Part shown: positions 1-7,250 of the stretch, piece after piece
How positions within the stretch are numbered: the stretch's first letter is position 1
How the letters are laid out: every line of letters begins with the position of its first letter
NCBI GenBank assembly: GCA_036351435.1
Contig: JAZBPA010000040.1
Span: 1 to 22,464, forward strand
Length of the DNA stretch: 22,464 bases
Direction: 5' to 3'
Source: JAAUQA01 sp036351435
GTDB lineage: Bacteria > Pseudomonadota > Gammaproteobacteria > Competibacterales > Competibacteraceae
Position numbers and translations under genes: made by a program
Notes under the pieces: model-generated
Databases searched by the model: none
Told to the model about the DNA's origin: nothing
The model's input: the letters and a program-made list of their open reading frames with translations, nothing else

Positions 1-831
1 CCGTTATTGAATTTGTTCAGCGGTGCAGCTCTGGCGTTGGTGACTCTACGTCAGGGCGGACGAGAAGGGTTTATTACCCTGATGTTGTCCACGGCTATCG
101 CTGGGATATTACTCGGGTTGATGGCCGGTTCGGTAATGCCGGCCATGGTGCTGCTGGGGCTGTTCTGGTTACCGCTGTGGGGATTGGCGGTTACGCTACG
201 TTATACCGTTTCACTGGCTCAAACCCTGCGTCTGAGTGTGTTACTAGCGGCACTGGCTATGTTGATTTTCGCATTTACTTTAAGTGATGCAACAGAATGG
301 GGTCGGACGCTGCTCGAACAAGCGTTGAAGCCCATGCTGATCCAACTGGGCTTGGCCGAGCGCGAACCGCAGATTTTGGACCAGTTACTGGACTATCTGT
401 CTCCTTTGGTGTTGGGATTAATAGTTGCCAATGGTTTAGCATCTCTGCTTTGTGGACTGCTATTGGGCCGTTGGTGGCAAGCGCTATTATATAATCCGGG
501 TGGGTTTGGTCGTGAATTTCACGAACTCCGATTAGGACGGCAAACCGCCGGAGTTACCTTAGCACTGTGCACTTTAGCGGTTATTATCAACGCACCTTGG
601 CTCAACAATTTACTCTTATTGTTGGTAGTGCTCTACACGGTACAAGGGCTGGCGATAAGCCACGGGGTAGTGGCTAAAGCCGGTATGGCGCGGCTTTGGT
701 TAATCGGTTTATATGTACTGCTGTTTTTGGCGCTGCCTCAAATGTTGATGATCCTCTGTCTGCTAGGGATTATTGATGCTTGGGGAGATATCCGGGCGCG
801 GTTCAATTCGCCTAAGTCGGACAAGGTATAA
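1..831 (+). CDS. DUF2232 family integral membrane protein (5' end outside window)
   Basis: The reading frame is open from the first base and the first available start, a TTG at 7, lies inside the frame, so the true start is probably upstream of the window. About 276 codons are visible. The protein is very hydrophobic, with roughly eight predicted membrane segments, for example residues rich in Leu/Val/Ala near the start, and a Leu-rich block followed by AISHGVVAKAGM near the C-terminus. The pattern and the position directly before rplI match the DUF2232 (YybS-like) proteins found between rpsR and rplI in many gammaproteobacteria. The molecular role is unknown; the location suggests co-transcription with ribosomal protein genes. 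The gap to rplI is 37 bp. The family assignment rests on memory of its sequence style plus context, so it is moderately sure. Confidence 0.75.
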   Translation, partial: PLLNLFSGAALALVTLRQGGREGFITLMLSTAIAGILLGLMAGSVMPAMVLLGLFWLPLWGLAVTLRYTVSLAQTLRLSVLLAALAMLIFAFTLSDATEWGRTLLEQALKPMLIQLGLAEREPQILDQLLDYLSPLVLGLIVANGLASLLCGLLLGRWWQALLYNPGGFGREFHELRLGRQTAGVTLALCTLAVIINAPWLNNLLLLLVVLYTVQGLAISHGVVAKAGMARLWLIGLYVLLFLALPQMLMILCLLGIIDAWGDIRARFNSPKSDKV

Positions 832-868
832 CCTGTCTTCAGATTTTAATGTTATGGGGTTTTAACCA

Positions 869-1315
869 ATGGAAGTGATTCTATTGCAGAGAGTTGAGCA
901 TCTCGGCCAACTGGGTGATCGTGTGACGGTTAAGCCGGGCTATGGGCGCAATTTTCTCATTCCGAAAGGCAAAGCCACTGAGGCTACGTCAGCTAATATT
1001 GAGCGGTTCGAAGCCCGCCGAGCCGAGTTGGAAGCAGCTGCTGCCGACGCGTTGGCGGATGCCAACACCCGCGCTGAGCAATTGTCTCAAGTGGTCGTTA
1101 CTCTTGCGGTTAAGGCGGGTAACGAGGGCCGCTTATTCGGATCCGTAGGACCGGCTGATATCGCCTCCGCGGTAACGGCCACTGGCGTCACGATAAACAA
1201 ACGGGAAGTTCGGATCCAAGAGGGGCCGATTCGTCAATTAGGCGAATATGCAGTGGATGTTGTGCTGCACAGCGATGTACAGACCCAGATACGGGTGAAC
1301 GTGATTGCCGAATAA
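869..1315 (+). CDS. rplI: Large ribosomal subunit protein bL9
   Basis: 148 residues, the usual length for bL9. The N-terminal domain begins MEVILLQRVEHLGQLGD and carries the conserved motif KPGYGRNFLIPKGKA (about residues 22-36), which binds 23S rRNA. A long Ala/Glu-rich connecting helix (about residues 42-78) leads to the C-terminal domain with GRLFGSVGPADIA. bL9 binds near the L1 stalk and helps keep the reading frame. The ATG at 869 is the only sensible start because the N-terminal methionine of this family is part of the conserved fold; the Shine-Dalgarno sequence is weak. It sits between the DUF2232 gene and dnaB, as in many gammaproteobacteria, and is probably expressed from the upstream rpsF-rpsR promoter, which is not in the window. 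Confidence 0.97.
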   Translation: MEVILLQRVEHLGQLGDRVTVKPGYGRNFLIPKGKATEATSANIERFEARRAELEAAAADALADANTRAEQLSQVVVTLAVKAGNEGRLFGSVGPADIASAVTATGVTINKREVRIQEGPIRQLGEYAVDVVLHSDVQTQIRVNVIAE

Positions 1316-1437
1316 CACTGCGCTGCGGTGCGAAATAGTGAGTTCGTGTTCCCCGGAGTCTTGACTTTGCGCTAGACTCATCTCGGTACGTTAGACTTTT
1401 TACTGCAGGATGCTGTTCGATTCCCGAGATCGTTGTT

Positions 1438-2913
1438 ATGCGTGCCCCTACTTCCAACCGACCTGGTGTTGATTCCGAGTCACTGCGGATACCGCCTCAT
1501 TCCATCGAGGCTGAGCAATCGGTTCTCGGTGGTTTAATGTTGGATAACAGTGCCTGGGATCGGGTCGCGGATCGGCTGACGGAAACTGATTTTTACCGCA
1601 GTGACCACCGGCTGATTTTTCATGCGGTTCAACACTTGGCCGAAAAAGGTTCACCTTTCGATGTGGTGACCCTGGCGGAGTGGCTAGAGCGCAGTAATCA
1701 ATTAGAGGAAGCCAGTGGTTTTGCTTATCTGGGCACGCTGGTACGCGATACTCCGAGCGCCGCGAATATCGTCGCTTATGCAGATATTGTCCGAGAGCGG
1801 TCGATCATGCGTCAGCTCATCCGGATCGGCACGGAAATAGCCGACAAAGGCTATAACCCGAACGGGCGAGATAGCCGAGAAATTTTAGACGAAGCAGAAC
1901 AGCAAGTATTCGCTATTGCCGAACAAGGAATTCGTACGCAGCAAGGGTTTGCCAGCATCAAAGACCTGCTGCTTAAAGCGGTAGATCGTATCGACACCCT
2001 GTTTCAACAAGACAACCCGGTCACGGGTATGCCCACCGGTTGGTACGATTTCGATGAGATGACAGCCGGGTTACAGCCAGGTGATCTAGTCATTATCGCC
2101 GGCCGTCCTTCTATGGGCAAAACCACCTTCGCCATGAATATCGCTGAAAATGTTGCGATTCGCTGCAACAAACCGGTAGCAGTGTTCAGCATGGAAATGC
2201 CCAGCGAACATTTGGTTATGCGCTTATTGTCTTCACTGGGGCGCATTGATCAACATCGCATGCGCACCGGCAAGTTGGAGGAAGAAGATTGGCCGCGACT
2301 GACCGCCGCCGTCAGTATTTTGAGCGATAAGCTGATGTTCATCGACGATTCCTCAGCGCTCAGCCCCACCGAACTGCGTGCCCGGTCACGACGTTTGCAA
2401 CGGGAATGCGGCCAACCGATGGGTTTGATTGTAGTGGACTACATTCAGCTCATGCAGGTGCCCGGCAATAATGAAAATCGAGCCACGGAAGTGTCCGAAA
2501 TATCCCGTTCACTCAAAGCTTTGGCTAAAGAGTTGCATGTGCCGGTAGTGGCCTTGTCGCAGCTCAATCGTAGCTTGGAGCAACGCGGTGACAAACGACC
2601 GATCATGTCGGACTTGCGCGAATCCGGTAGTTTGGAGCAAGATGCCGATCTGATCTGTTTCATCTACCGGGACGAAGTGTATCATCCCGATAGCGCAGAC
2701 AAAGGTATGGCCGAAATCATCATCGGCAAACAACGGAACGGTCCGATCGGCATAACGCGGCTGACCTTCCTGGGCCGCTACACCCGGTTCGAGAACTTCA
2801 CTGCTGAATCCCAACCTGCGGTAATGCCCCATGACCCGAGCCACTACAGCACACATCAATCTGTCGGCGCTTTCCCACAATCTCCAACGAGTCCGCCGGG
2901 CCGCGCCCGGTAG
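1438..2913 (+). CDS. dnaB: Replicative DNA helicase DnaB
   Basis: 491 residues. The N-terminal domain begins with the typical IPPHSIEAEQSVLGGLMLD (about residues 19-37), which interacts with primase and helps form the hexamer. The RecA-like C-terminal motor has Walker A GRPSMGKTT (222-230), Walker B LIVVDYIQLM with the aspartate at about 334, the DnaB motif ALSQLNRSLEQR and the arginine-rich IIIGKQRNGPIG segment. No intein interrupts the motor. The core ends near GRYTRFENF; about 37 further residues, rich in Ser, Pro and His, extend into the start of alr, so dnaB overlaps alr by 83 nt in another frame. The tail is atypical and may be poorly conserved. The 122-bp gap after rplI has a TTGACT at 1361 but no convincing -10 element. 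The function, unwinding DNA at the replication fork, is secure. Confidence 0.97.
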   Translation: MRAPTSNRPGVDSESLRIPPHSIEAEQSVLGGLMLDNSAWDRVADRLTETDFYRSDHRLIFHAVQHLAEKGSPFDVVTLAEWLERSNQLEEASGFAYLGTLVRDTPSAANIVAYADIVRERSIMRQLIRIGTEIADKGYNPNGRDSREILDEAEQQVFAIAEQGIRTQQGFASIKDLLLKAVDRIDTLFQQDNPVTGMPTGWYDFDEMTAGLQPGDLVIIAGRPSMGKTTFAMNIAENVAIRCNKPVAVFSMEMPSEHLVMRLLSSLGRIDQHRMRTGKLEEEDWPRLTAAVSILSDKLMFIDDSSALSPTELRARSRRLQRECGQPMGLIVVDYIQLMQVPGNNENRATEVSEISRSLKALAKELHVPVVALSQLNRSLEQRGDKRPIMSDLRESGSLEQDADLICFIYRDEVYHPDSADKGMAEIIIGKQRNGPIGITRLTFLGRYTRFENFTAESQPAVMPHDPSHYSTHQSVGAFPQSPTSPPGRAR

Positions 2914-3934
2914 TCGAATAGCCGTGGCTGTTAAGGCTAACGCCTACGGTCACGGCCTGCTCAGAGTCGCGCAAGCGCTGAACTCTGCCGATGCGTTGGC
3001 AGTAGCTTGCATTGAAGAAGCAGTCGTGCTGCGCGAAGGTGGGATCACACAGCCCATCGTCTTGTTGGAAGGAGTCTTCGAGGCCGCCGAATTACCACTG
3101 TGCAGCCGGTTAAATTTGGACATTGCTGTCCACCACCTTATTCAGGTGGAAATGCTGGAACGCGCGTCATTGGAGCGACCCCTCCGAGTCTGGCTAAAAA
3201 TCGATACCGGGATGCACCGTTTAGGCATCAACCCAGACGTGGCTGAGCTGATTTGGCAACGCCTACACGCATGCCCAGCAGTTGATTCAGATATCCGGGT
3301 AATGAGCCATTTGGCCAGAGCGGATGAGCGAAGCAATGATTACACTTTGCAACAATTACAAATTTTCACAGAGACGGTCGCCGAACTGCCCGGTGAACGC
3401 TCTCTGGCCAATTCGGCTGGGGTATTAGGCTGGCCGCCTACCCATTTCGATTGGGTAAGACCGGGTTTGATGGTCTATGGGGTATCTCCATTTACCGACA
3501 GCGAAGGCAGCGAAGAAGGCTTGCAACCGGTCATGACCTTGTCCACCGAATTGATCGCAATCAATCGGTTGGCTAAAGATCAGCCGGTGGGCTATGGCGG
3601 CACTTGGGTGTGCCCGGAAGAGATGGATGTCGGAATTGCGGCCATCGGCTATGGCGATGGTTATCCTCGTCATCTGCCCTCCGGTGCTCCAGTGCTGATC
3701 AACGGGCGGGTAGCACCGCTGATCGGGCGGGTTTCGATGGATATGATCAGTTTGGATTTGCGTCAGCATCCCGAAGCACAAGTGGGCGATCCGGTTGTGC
3801 TATGGGGGCATGGTTTGCCGGTAGAAACCATCGCTCGTGCAGCTGGAACCATTCCCTATACCTTGCTCTGTGCGATCACCAACCGAGTTCATTTCATAGA
3901 ACATATTGATCAACACAGCGCCAATAGCAATTGA
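2831..3934 (+). CDS. alr: Alanine racemase (PLP-dependent)
   Basis: 367 residues, the usual length. It interconverts L- and D-alanine, supplying D-Ala for peptidoglycan. The pyridoxal-phosphate lysine is K35 in the motif VAVKANAYGHG, and the second catalytic base is Y255 in VGYGGTW. Other family signatures visible are KIDTGMHRLG, SHLARADE, HFDWVRPGLMVYGVSP, AIGYGDGYPR and GRVSMDMI. The ATG at 2831 is inside dnaB, but the following residues TTAHINLSALSHNLQRVR align with the start of E. coli Alr, so translation must begin at or very near this codon. The overlap with dnaB is therefore real and suggests translational coupling or a shared transcript. radA follows 41 bp later. The dnaB-alr-radA order is common in gammaproteobacteria. 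Confidence 0.96.
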   Translation: MTRATTAHINLSALSHNLQRVRRAAPGSRIAVAVKANAYGHGLLRVAQALNSADALAVACIEEAVVLREGGITQPIVLLEGVFEAAELPLCSRLNLDIAVHHLIQVEMLERASLERPLRVWLKIDTGMHRLGINPDVAELIWQRLHACPAVDSDIRVMSHLARADERSNDYTLQQLQIFTETVAELPGERSLANSAGVLGWPPTHFDWVRPGLMVYGVSPFTDSEGSEEGLQPVMTLSTELIAINRLAKDQPVGYGGTWVCPEEMDVGIAAIGYGDGYPRHLPSGAPVLINGRVAPLIGRVSMDMISLDLRQHPEAQVGDPVVLWGHGLPVETIARAAGTIPYTLLCAITNRVHFIEHIDQHSANSN

Positions 3935-3975
3935 CTGCAATGCAAGTTGCTGTTCCCACACTGCTTTAAAAATCC

Positions 3976-5352
3976 ATGCAAGGAAAGTCTAAAACGGTTT
4001 ATGCTTGCGCCGAGTGCGGTGCGCAGTTTCCTAAATGGGCCGGGCAATGCAGTGATTGCGGAGCCTGGAATAGCCTGCAAGAAACTGTGGTAGCACCGCC
4101 TGTTCCAGCTGCTGCCAACCGGCTGGGGGGTTATACAGGCGCGGCAGCCGGTGCCGCAATCCATAATCTAGCTGAAATCAGTCTGGATGAGGAAGTGCGG
4201 TTGCCCTGTGGCAGCGAGGAATTGGATCGGGTATTGGGCGGTGGGTTGATGGCCGGTTCGGTCACTCTGATCGGAGGCGATCCTGGGATTGGGAAATCTA
4301 CGATATTGCTGCAAACCTTGGCGTTTCTGTCCCAGCAGTGCAATACCTTGTATGTGAGTGGTGAAGAATCGCCGCAACAAATCAGCTTGCGCGCCCAACG
4401 CTTGGGTTTGTCCCGCCAGCACTTGCGATTGTTGCCGGAAATCTGCGTAGAACGCATTCTCGCCCATGCCGAGCGTGAACAACCTCGAGTGCTGGTGATC
4501 GACTCAATTCAGACTATTTTCACCGAGCGGCTGCAATCCGCTCCCGGTGCGGTGGGTCAGGTACGAGAAAGCGCGGCGCAACTGGTGCGGTTCGCCAAGC
4601 GCAGCGGCGCAGCCTTGTTTCTGGTTGGGCATGTCACCAAGGAAGGGACCTTGGCCGGTCCCCGGGTTTTGGAACACATGGTCGATACCGTATTGTACTT
4701 CGAGGGCGATGCCGGTAACCGCTTTCGAGTTATCCGAGCGGTCAAAAATCGTTACGGTCCGGTCAACGAGCTAGGCGTGTTTGCGATGACCGAACGAGGT
4801 TTGAAAGCGGTCAGCAATCCGTCGGCGATTTTTCTTTCGCGCCACGCAGTGCCGGTTGCCGGCAGTGTGGTTATGGTAACCCGCGAAGGCACTCGGCCGT
4901 TGTTAGTGGAAATCCAAGCGTTAGTGGACGACTGCCACGGCAGCAATCCCCGGCGAGTGACGCTGGGTCTGGAGCAAAATCGGTTGGCCATGCTGCTGGC
5001 GGTTATGCATCGGCACGGCGGGGTTGCCATGTACGATCAGGATGTCTATGTCAACGCCGTAGGCGGAGTACGCATAGCGGAAACGGCTTCTGATTTGGCG
5101 GTGTTGTTAGCGGCCTTGTCTAGCTTTCGGGATCGGCCGTTACCTGCCGATCTCATCGTGTTCGGCGAAGTAGGGTTAGCCGGTGAGATCAGACCGGTAC
5201 CCAATGGTGAAGAACGCCTGCGGGAAGCTGTCAAGCACGGCTTTAAGCGTGCTATTGTCCCGCGCACCAACGCGCCTCGCCGGGGGGCCTTGGTGGAAGG
5301 GATGGAAGTGACCGGTGTGACCCGTCTCAATGACGTATTGAGTAACCTTTGA
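3976..5352 (+). CDS. radA: DNA repair/recombination ATPase RadA
   Basis: 458 residues, matching RadA/Sms. The N-terminal zinc finger has four cysteines at C11, C14, C25 and C28 (CAECG and CSDCG). The RecA-like ATPase core contains Walker A GGDPGIGKST (100-109), VLVIDSIQT as Walker B, and the RadA signature at 257-261, here KNRYG instead of the usual KNRFG. A Lon-protease-like domain fills the C-terminal third (RVTLGLEQNRLAMLLAVM, DLAVLLAALSS, FGEVGLAGEIRPV); RadA lacks protease activity. The protein drives branch migration and processes recombination intermediates. Start ATG at 3976 gives the standard N-terminus with a short lead before the zinc finger. It is the last gene of the first plus-strand block; the next gene has its own leader of 121 bp. 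Confidence 0.96.
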   Translation: MQGKSKTVYACAECGAQFPKWAGQCSDCGAWNSLQETVVAPPVPAAANRLGGYTGAAAGAAIHNLAEISLDEEVRLPCGSEELDRVLGGGLMAGSVTLIGGDPGIGKSTILLQTLAFLSQQCNTLYVSGEESPQQISLRAQRLGLSRQHLRLLPEICVERILAHAEREQPRVLVIDSIQTIFTERLQSAPGAVGQVRESAAQLVRFAKRSGAALFLVGHVTKEGTLAGPRVLEHMVDTVLYFEGDAGNRFRVIRAVKNRYGPVNELGVFAMTERGLKAVSNPSAIFLSRHAVPVAGSVVMVTREGTRPLLVEIQALVDDCHGSNPRRVTLGLEQNRLAMLLAVMHRHGGVAMYDQDVYVNAVGGVRIAETASDLAVLLAALSSFRDRPLPADLIVFGEVGLAGEIRPVPNGEERLREAVKHGFKRAIVPRTNAPRRGALVEGMEVTGVTRLNDVLSNL

Positions 5353-5460
5353 TGAATTTCGATAGGGTTTCGATGGGTATGCGGGGGGGTGTAAAGCTGT
5401 ATACTATTTCGAGCCAGATCGTTCTGGGGGCAAGTAAATTTGCACTAGTTTGCAACAGTT

Positions 5461-5467
5461 TGAGGAG
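5461..5467 (+). promoter_or_regulatory. Ribosome binding site deciding the fbaA start
   Basis: TGAGGAG lies six bases before the ATG at 5474. It excludes the in-frame TTG at 5450, which has no Shine-Dalgarno sequence and would add eight residues not expected in the family. Confidence 0.8.
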
Positions 5468-5473
5468 TCCATT

Positions 5474-6574
5474 ATGACGCAAGCGGCATTAAAATCTCAT
5501 GAAGTGGGTTTAAAACCCGGTGTGGTCACCGGTAAAGAGTACCAAACCTTGGTGGCAGCGGCAAAAGCGGGTGGCTACGCTTTGCCGGCGGTTAATGTGA
5601 CAAATTCCAATACCCTTAATGCCGTTATGGAAGCTGCGGCAAAAAATCGGGCGGATGTCGTTGTTCAATTATCCAACGGCGGTGCACAATTCTATGGCGG
5701 GCAGGGCTTGGAAGACAGTTTCAAGGCCAAAGTGTTGGGCGCCGTGGCTGCAGCTAGACATGCGCACTTATTGGCCGAGCATTACGGTATCTGTGTCATA
5801 TTGCATACCGACCATGCGAATAAAAAATTGATTCCCTGGGTGGAAGCGCTGTTGGATCACGGCGAAGCCTTCTTTAAGGAAACCGGCAAGCCGTTATTCA
5901 GTTCCCACATGCTGGATCTGTCCGAAGAGCCCATCGATTTCAACTTGGGTGAATGCGCCCGCGTCCTGGAGCGGATGAGCAAGATGGGCATGAATCTGGA
6001 AATCGAACTAGGGGTCACTGGTGGTGAAGAAGACGGCGTCGGTTCGGATATCGACGACAGCGCCGACAATTCCCATCTGTACACCCAGCCGGAAGATGTG
6101 TTGCAAGCCTACGATAAGCTGGCACCTATCGGCCAGTTTTCCGTCGCTGCCTCATTCGGCAATGTTCACGGCGTCTATAAACCCGGCAATGTTCAGCTAC
6201 GACCGGAAATCTTGAAAAACTCACAAGATTTAGTCGCCCAGACCCATAAAACTGACAAAAACCCCTTGAATCTGGTTTTCCATGGCGGTTCCGGTTCGGA
6301 AAAAGCGCAGATCAAGGAAGCGGTCAGCTACGGTGTATTCAAGATGAATATCGACACCGATACCCAATTCGCTTTCTCTGAGGCCATCGGGAAATACGTC
6401 GAAGCGAATCCCAGAGCGTTCAAGTACCAGCTTGATCCTGAAGACGGTACCCCTTACAAAAAATTCTACGATCCACGCAAGTACCTGCGTCTGGCCGAAC
6501 AGAATCTGATTGATCGCCTGAGCGAGGCTTTTGAGGATCTGGGTTCTAAAGGTCAGTCCATTGCTCAAGCCTAA
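5474..6574 (+). CDS. fbaA: Fructose-bisphosphate aldolase, class II (FbaA type)
   Basis: 366 residues from the ATG at 5474, close to the 359 of E. coli FbaA. It cleaves fructose 1,6-bisphosphate into dihydroxyacetone phosphate and glyceraldehyde 3-phosphate in glycolysis, and runs in reverse in gluconeogenesis or carbon fixation. Class IIA signatures seen are VQLSNGGAQFYGG, the metal-binding VILHTDHANKKL, FSSHMLDLSEE, LEIELGVTGGEEDGV, AASFGNVHGVYKPGN, LVFHGGSGS and KMNIDTDTQFA. These include the zinc-ligand histidines (HTDH, NVHG, FHGGSG) and the active-site aspartate of HTDH. It stands between radA and ndk with a 121-bp leader containing a possible -10 TATACT at 5400 but no clear -35. A terminator-like hairpin encloses its stop codon, so it is probably a single-gene transcript. 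Confidence 0.97.
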   Translation: MTQAALKSHEVGLKPGVVTGKEYQTLVAAAKAGGYALPAVNVTNSNTLNAVMEAAAKNRADVVVQLSNGGAQFYGGQGLEDSFKAKVLGAVAAARHAHLLAEHYGICVILHTDHANKKLIPWVEALLDHGEAFFKETGKPLFSSHMLDLSEEPIDFNLGECARVLERMSKMGMNLEIELGVTGGEEDGVGSDIDDSADNSHLYTQPEDVLQAYDKLAPIGQFSVAASFGNVHGVYKPGNVQLRPEILKNSQDLVAQTHKTDKNPLNLVFHGGSGSEKAQIKEAVSYGVFKMNIDTDTQFAFSEAIGKYVEANPRAFKYQLDPEDGTPYKKFYDPRKYLRLAEQNLIDRLSEAFEDLGSKGQSIAQA

Positions 6575-6590
6575 TTGGCTTGAGTTGTAA
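6564..6590 (+). terminator. Terminator-like hairpin containing the fbaA stop codon
   Basis: CTCAAGCC (6564-6571) and GGCTTGAG (6577-6584) form a perfect 8-bp stem with loop TAATT; the TAA in the loop is the fbaA stop codon. TTGTAATTCTT follows, and a run of six T lies further on at 6605. It fits an intrinsic terminator with a moderate U-tract. Efficiency cannot be judged from sequence. Confidence 0.6.
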
Positions 6591-6620
6591 TTCTTAATCT
6601 GTCCTTTTTTATTGAAGCGA

Positions 6621-6655
6621 CTGCTGTTGCCCCGATCGTTTTGGGGTAACAGCAG
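6621..6655. repeat. Long hairpin between fbaA and ndk
   Basis: CTGCTGTTGCCCC (6621-6633) pairs with GGGGTAACAGCAG (6643-6655), 13 bp with one G-T wobble, around a nine-base loop. No T-run follows on either strand, so it is not a standard intrinsic terminator. It could slow RNA decay at the 3' end of fbaA mRNA, back up termination, or be a DNA-level dyad. Confidence 0.55.
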
Positions 6656-6684
6656 ATCGTGCACTTGGTTGTGCTCTTTAGGAC

Positions 6685-6713
6685 TTGAGCTTACGACCTT
6701 TGGATATGATAAA
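6685..6713 (+). promoter_or_regulatory. Candidate sigma-70 promoter for ndk
   Basis: TTGAGC at 6685-6690 is followed after 17 bases by GATAAA at 6708-6713; an overlapping TATGAT at 6705-6710 is an alternative -10. It lies about 80 bp before the ndk start and after the fbaA hairpins, where a promoter is expected. Matches to consensus are only moderate. Confidence 0.35.
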
Positions 6714-6792
6714 CTCTGCCCTTCAAAAGCCCTTTAGTGGGTTTGTCCTTAACCATTCCCAAGCCTACTTATGACCAAGCTACGGAGCGCTC

Positions 6793-7224
6793 ATGGCCCT
6801 GGAACGCACTCTCTCTATTATTAAACCGGACGCTGTTGCTAAAAATGTGATTGGCAAGATTTACAGTCGTTTCGAAGACAATGGATTACGCATCATCGCT
6901 GCCAAGATGCTGCATCTCTCTCGGGAACAAGCGGAAAGCTTCTATGCTGTGCATCGGGAACGTCCTTTTTTCAAGGATCTAGTTGATTTTATGATCTCCG
7001 GCCCAGTCATGGTTCAGGCATTGGAAGGTGAAGACGCCATTGCTAAGCATCGCGAGATCATGGGAGCTACCGATCCTAAAAAAGCCGCGCCGGGAACCAT
7101 CCGCGCTGATTTCGCCGAAACCGTGGATGAAAATGCCGTACACGGCTCTGATTCGCCTGAAACGGCGGCTACCGAAGTGGCGTTTTATTTCAACGCGGAA
7201 GAGCTTTGCCCGCGTACCCGATAA
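6793..7224 (+). CDS. ndk: Nucleoside diphosphate kinase
   Basis: 143 residues, the normal bacterial length. It moves the gamma phosphate between nucleoside triphosphates and diphosphates through a phosphohistidine. The active-site histidine is H117 in NAVHGSDS; the nucleotide-binding lysine is K11 in the start SIIKPDAV; other signatures are SREQAESFYAVHRERPFF, SGPVMVQALEG and GATDPKKAAPGTIR. A GGAG at 6784-6787 supports the ATG at 6793. A 218-bp gap with hairpins and a candidate promoter separates it from fbaA. The rlmN start is 26 bp downstream, so ndk probably heads the rlmN-pilW-rodZ transcript, an order seen in many gammaproteobacteria. Confidence 0.98.
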   Translation: MALERTLSIIKPDAVAKNVIGKIYSRFEDNGLRIIAAKMLHLSREQAESFYAVHRERPFFKDLVDFMISGPVMVQALEGEDAIAKHREIMGATDPKKAAPGTIRADFAETVDENAVHGSDSPETAATEVAFYFNAEELCPRTR

Positions 7225-7250
7225 ACGTCAGCACGGACTATCCGCTCGCG

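Noticed and set aside
1361..1397. TTGACT at 1361 as a dnaB promoter
   Set aside because: The -35 match is good, but no -10 hexamer lies at 16-18 bp; the direct repeat TAGACT at 1373 and 1392 is too short to interpret.
2509..2880. 123-codon minus-strand frame across the dnaB/alr junction
   Set aside because: It is antisense to two conserved genes and has no recognisable features.
5398..5405. TATACT upstream of fbaA as a firm promoter
   Set aside because: No matching -35 element was found in the G-rich stretch before it, so it is mentioned only in the gene entry.
6230..6664. 144-codon minus-strand frame opposite the fbaA end
   Set aside because: It is antisense to well-conserved aldolase codons, begins in the hairpin region, has no ribosome site and no recognisable domain.
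7206..7250. Upstream TTG start for rlmN
   Set aside because: It would overlap ndk and add residues unlike the family; the ATG at 7251 aligns with known RlmN.
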